NCBI RefSeq assembly: GCF_001922985.1
Contig: NZ_MRUH01000026.1
Location: 1 to 56,015, forward strand
DNA from: Teredinibacter waterburyi
GTDB lineage: Bacteria > Pseudomonadota > Gammaproteobacteria > Pseudomonadales > Cellvibrionaceae
Direction: 5' to 3'
Length of the DNA stretch: 56,015 nucleotides
Positions 53,701 to 56,015 of this stretch are shown one piece after another. Below the pieces are notes generated by a model. The model saw only the letters and a list, made by a program, of their open reading frames with translations. It made no database searches and had not been told where the DNA came from. The first letter of the stretch is position 1. Each line of letters starts with the position of its first letter. Both the position numbers and the translations under genes were made by a program.

Positions 53701-56015
53701 TCCTTGTTATCGGTGAGCGTACCTTGGCTAGGCGCAAGGGTAACTTCGATAGTTGCGGGGTCTACACTGCCATCGATATCGCTGTCGTTGGCGGTAAGGT
53801 TTATTGATGTAGCAACACCAATAATCACTTCCGCGCTATCGGCGTTCGCGAGCGGTGCATCGTTAACATTTTCAACGGTAAGACCAACATCGGTCACGTT
53901 GGATACTGCACCGTTGTTATCGGTAACCTGATAGCTAAATACATCGTAACCAATAAAGTTATTGTTTGGTGTATAGGTAACGCTACCATCGGCGGGGTCT
54001 ACTGCTACCACGCCTGAGCTAGGGTCCAGAACGATCACAACAGATGCGGCCACTAACGAGCCATCCACATCCGTGTCGTTACCTAACACGTTAATGGTTA
54101 AACTCGCGTCTTCTAATAAGTTAACCATATCGCTATTCGCCACCGGCGCATCGTTTACGCTGGCAACAGTGAGGTTAACCGTAGCCGCTACCGAGGTTGC
54201 GCCAAGGTTGTCTTCTACGGTGTAGGTAAACGCGTCGCTGCCGAAATAGTTACTCGCGGGTGTGTACGTAATTTCACCGGTTGTAGTATTAATTGCGGTG
54301 GTGCCATTTGTCGGCGCGGTAGTTACAACAACAGTACTGGTCTCTAGGCTGCCATCGCCATCGCTATCGTTGGCAAGAACATTTATAACAACCGCAGTGT
54401 CTTCATCGGTAGTTGCATTATCATCCACCGCAACAGGTACGACATTGGGGTCGATAACCGTCACTGTCACCGTAGCCACATTTGACATCGCCGCGTTACT
54501 GTCATTTACGGTGTAAGTAAAGGTGTCGTTACCGGTGAAGTCTGCGGTGGGTGTGTATTGAATTTCGCCAGCAACCACAACGGCGCTGCCGTTACTCGCA
54601 GCAGAAACAATCGCCAAGGTGGACGCATCGGGCGCATCGCCAATATCAACATCCGTATCGTTGGCAACCACATCAATGGTGGTAACGGTATTGAAGTTCA
54701 TCGAGGTCACATCGCCAACGGCAACCGGTGCATCGTTAACGGAATTAACCGTAATCGTTACCAGTGTAACAACAGATGTCGCCCCCGTAGCATCTTGCAC
54801 GGTGTAGTTAAAGGTGTCGGCTCCGTAATAATTTGCAGCGGGCGTGTAGGTAATAACACCGCTAGCGGTATTCACACTCGTCGAACCATTCGCCGGTGCT
54901 GTGGTTACGGTAACGCTTGCCGCGTTAATCGCATCATCGGAATCAGCATCGTTTGCCAATACGTCCACCATAACGGCATTATCTTCGTTGGTGGTTGCAG
55001 TGTCGGCGGTGGTTTGCGGTGCATCGTTTTGAGTTGCAACGATAATGGTGAAACTAAAATTGCTACCGCCATTATTACTTAAATTGCCGAGGCCATCGGT
55101 AAGTGTAAAGGTGAAGGCATCACTGGTTGTTTCGCCGCCATCGTGATCGTAATCGACTAGGCCGTTTGCAATATCCTCTTGCGTAAATGAACCACCATTC
55201 GCTAAGGGCGAACCATTTAAAGTAAGCGAACCATTCGCTGGCGCACTGACAATTCCGTAGGTCACGTTCGCAGCGACACTAACGTCATCGCTGGCCGCCA
55301 GTTCGGTTGCGGTAATCGGCTGGCCGGTATCACCTTCGTTTATGGAAATACCAAGGTTGGTAGTTAAAGTTGGGCCAGAAACATCCACCACAAAACTGGT
55401 GAGTGTAATCACATTACTGGTGTTAGATGCCGCATCCGACACGGCGAGTGTACAGTCGTTGTAACTGCCACTAGCTAAGCCACTAGTATTATCCGGCTGT
55501 GTAAGCGCAATAGTTTGGCTACCAGAACTGATTGCCCCTTCGCTTGCGCTACCACAACTACCGCCAACAATTAAGGTACCCGCTTCGGTAGAAGAAAAGG
55601 TAACGTTCGGCGTGGTGTCGTTGCTCGGTGTAGTAACCGCAGTAACTTCGGCGAGAACAGGTGCAGCAACATCCACTACAAAAGACGTGAGTGTTAACAC
55701 GGTACTTTCGTTACCTGAGCTATCCGTAACCGTTAGCGCACAATCGCTGTAGGTTCCTTCGGCAAGCGGCGTGCTGTTGTCGGATTGCGTAAGGGTAATG
55801 GTATTGCTGCCCGAACTTATCGCGCCCTCTGCCGCACTGCCGCAACTTCCGGTCACAGCTAAGGTACCGGCTTCTGTTGTCGAGAAGGTTACATCTGGTG
55901 TGGTGTCGCTACTAGGCGTAGCCACCGCGGTAACTTCGGCTAGGGTTGGTGCAGTTAAATCAATATCGAAACTGGTAAGCGTAACCGGCGTGTTTGCATT
56001 GCCCGCGGCATCGGT
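50790..56015 (-). CDS. giant Ig/cadherin-like adhesin with GlyGly-CTERM-like segment and C-terminal outer-membrane barrel (5' end outside window)
   Basis: The frame is open to the right edge, so at least 1741 residues are visible and the N-terminus is missing. Order from the edge: Ig-like repeats (TLTSFVVDV, CGSA.EGAISSGS), a cadherin-like repeat, about six tandem domains with VLANDxD and TYTP-x-x-N-x-x-G-x-D-x-F motifs, a putative-Ig domain (GAPSWLSFD), a HYR-like domain, Calx-beta (VNTEGGVAEIRIML), PKD (DTHSYSWANRRG), a Ca repeat (DSDNDGIDDASEG), a choice-of-anchor U-like domain, then GGGSTGPLLLVLLGGLAWASRKK. Unusually, about 215 residues follow: a signal-peptide-like stretch (ASALAAIALSFPTEKSYA) and an OmpA-type 8-strand barrel ending VFNVSF. 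Probably surface adhesion. A GTG at 51446 could start the barrel as its own protein. Confidence 0.85.
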   Translation of the reverse strand, partial: TDAAGNANTPVTLTSFDIDLTAPTLAEVTAVATPSSDTTPDVTFSTTEAGTLAVTGSCGSAAEGAISSGSNTITLTQSDNSTPLAEGTYSDCALTVTDSSGNESTVLTLTSFVVDVAAPVLAEVTAVTTPSNDTTPNVTFSSTEAGTLIVGGSCGSASEGAISSGSQTIALTQPDNTSGLASGSYNDCTLAVSDAASNTSNVITLTSFVVDVSGPTLTTNLGISINEGDTGQPITATELAASDDVSVAANVTYGIVSAPANGSLTLNGSPLANGGSFTQEDIANGLVDYDHDGGETTSDAFTFTLTDGLGNLSNNGGSNFSFTIIVATQNDAPQTTADTATTNEDNAVMVDVLANDADSDDAINAASVTVTTAPANGSTSVNTASGVITYTPAANYYGADTFNYTVQDATGATSVVTLVTITVNSVNDAPVAVGDVTSMNFNTVTTIDVVANDTDVDIGDAPDASTLAIVSAASNGSAVVVAGEIQYTPTADFTGNDTFTYTVNDSNAAMSNVATVTVTVIDPNVVPVAVDDNATTDEDTAVVINVLANDSDGDGSLETSTVVVTTAPTNGTTAINTTTGEITYTPASNYFGSDAFTYTVEDNLGATSVAATVNLTVASVNDAPVANSDMVNLLEDASLTINVLGNDTDVDGSLVAASVVIVLDPSSGVVAVDPADGSVTYTPNNNFIGYDVFSYQVTDNNGAVSNVTDVGLTVENVNDAPLANADSAEVIIGVATSINLTANDSDIDGSVDPATIEVTLAPSQGTLTDNKDGTVTYTANAGADVTAGDTFSYTVNDDSGATSNAATVQIQFVPAAAPLLTGTPSADVEEDGNYSFTPEVTVGDSNFDLTYSVTGAPSWLSFDASSGTLMGMPSAADVGVASGIQISVSDGSSSVVLPAFDITVVARVDTDSDTITDYQEGKDGTDPNNSADYLDLTPPDLTAPNDILLDAIGLFTEVNTAQLLGLPANADSDLVDAAIAELVSDNVDGNGCCNLYPIGAVGDKYKFAPGVNNIVWLATDNKNNTTEVTQKVYIRPLVSLSNDSVNTEGGVAEIRIMLNGKAPFYPFQVPYIIDANSTTTSADHDLVEGVITFNQGQTSVKLNVNITQDDVAENDEQLIVRLDDQTTNAEDLQDGFDADIYDINVGTRVVHRLTIIERNVAPQLTLAARQNGVPTSLVARDGGTVTVSASVIDPNSADTHSYSWANRRGNLTDVDGNSGDATFTFDPSNTANGAYKIALTVTDSAGASDTETVNLVVVAATPVLSAVTDSDNDGIDDASEGTADADADGIPDYLDNIAETNVLPAAANETDAFLLECEPGVHCRLGLFAQAGQSGGARLGKDDIAEQADLSDDPYFTLAGDLFDFELAELPSAGQTVRIVIPLQEPVPANGVYRKFMNGVWSTFVEDANNSLESSAGELGYCPPPGADSYQSGLIEGYLCVQLTIEDGGPNDADGVVNASVEDPGGIAVQKTQTVSTRASGGGSTGPLLLVLLGGLAWASRKKPLAKKANNQTKVNPNLSGKKVWGIKSNVAASALAAIALSFPTEKSYALDWQAIAKDSFAEVSVGRASGSQSKSDFERGMQQDGLAVTTTHYDTKSTTFQLLLGYHYNDNFSATIGYLDLGEVAADFNLPADDDESLRRSIKKHHPYTGSGLTLGARYQRDLYSKLNGFVEAGVFVWQGDVVSIANNADTDLDGSIDPYFAVGAAVPLNENVSIGLKYQYHVLDDQSVSLTGAVFNVSF
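51508..51577 (-). other. GlyGly-CTERM-like sorting segment inside the adhesin
   Basis: Encodes Gly-Gly-Gly-Ser, a hydrophobic helix (PLLLVLLGGLAWA) and a basic tail (SRKK), the tripartite layout of rhombosortase-processed GlyGly-CTERM signals, right after a choice-of-anchor U-like domain. Such signals are normally at the extreme C-terminus; here more than 200 residues follow. Confidence 0.6.

Noticed and set aside
54558-55082. 174-codon plus-strand frame opposite the adhesin
   Set aside because: Asn/Gly/Ile-rich product of the repeated adhesin coding sequence read backwards; no ribosome-binding site.

Overview
The window looks like a chromosomal segment of a marine, plant-polysaccharide-degrading gammaproteobacterium of the Cellvibrionaceae type (Teredinibacter, Saccharophagus, Cellvibrio relatives). 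The reasons are the long polyserine linkers, six recognisable CBM10 modules in five secreted proteins, CBM2 modules, GH5 and GH74 enzymes and an AA10 lytic polysaccharide monooxygenase. The genus is an inference from architecture; no marker gene is present. No tRNA, rRNA, CRISPR array, intact insertion sequence or prophage was seen.

Layout. Positions 1-1750 hold a ParD/ParE-type toxin-antitoxin pair with a striking palindromic operator, followed by a decayed excisionase-like HTH gene and the 5' stump of an SNF2-type helicase. Positions 1756-7641 (-) encode a giant lipoprotein rich in calcium-binding thrombospondin type-3 repeats and ending in a PQQ-like propeller. A membrane chemoreceptor gene follows at 8202-9716 (+). 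Positions 9879-28055 are the first polysaccharide-degradation block: a CBM2/CBM10 protein with no enzyme domain, a GH74 xyloglucanase, a secreted FG-GAP/ASPIC/IPT/vanadium-haloperoxidase fusion, a lipoprotein that looks like an unrecognised TIM-barrel glycosidase, a lipoprotein GH5, a CotH-kinase lipoprotein, and a secreted CBM35/6-like-GH5-CBM10 endoglucanase. Positions 28280-33283 encode a propeller-type hybrid sensor kinase ending in an active-looking GGDEF domain.

Positions 33390-41026 (-) are a compact two-gene hybrid NRPS-PKS locus. The first protein is A-PCP-KS-AT-ACP, with an adenylation code that reads as serine; the second is C-PCP-TE and has no A domain. An acyltransferase-3 fragment lies just upstream. 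Positions 42616-47339 form the second polysaccharide block: an AA10 LPMO with two CBM10s, a CBM35-like/CBM2/CBM10 binding protein, and an unrecognised secreted protein. Positions 47738-50695 are a divergent NsrR regulator / quinol nitric oxide reductase pair with two NsrR-like operators between them. From 50790 to the right edge (-) runs the 3' part of a very large Ig-like/cadherin-like adhesin that unusually carries a GlyGly-CTERM-like segment followed by an outer-membrane beta-barrel.

How it may work together (inference): free enzymes (GH74, GH5, LPMO) and enzyme-less CBM proteins bind crystalline cellulose through CBM10/CBM2. The lipoproteins (GH5, putative glycosidase, CotH) handle products or modify proteins at the cell surface. 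The haloperoxidase could supply oxidants. The propeller sensor may link extracellular sugar sensing to c-di-GMP. The NRPS-PKS, nitric oxide reductase and adhesin genes suggest a surface-attached or host-associated life.
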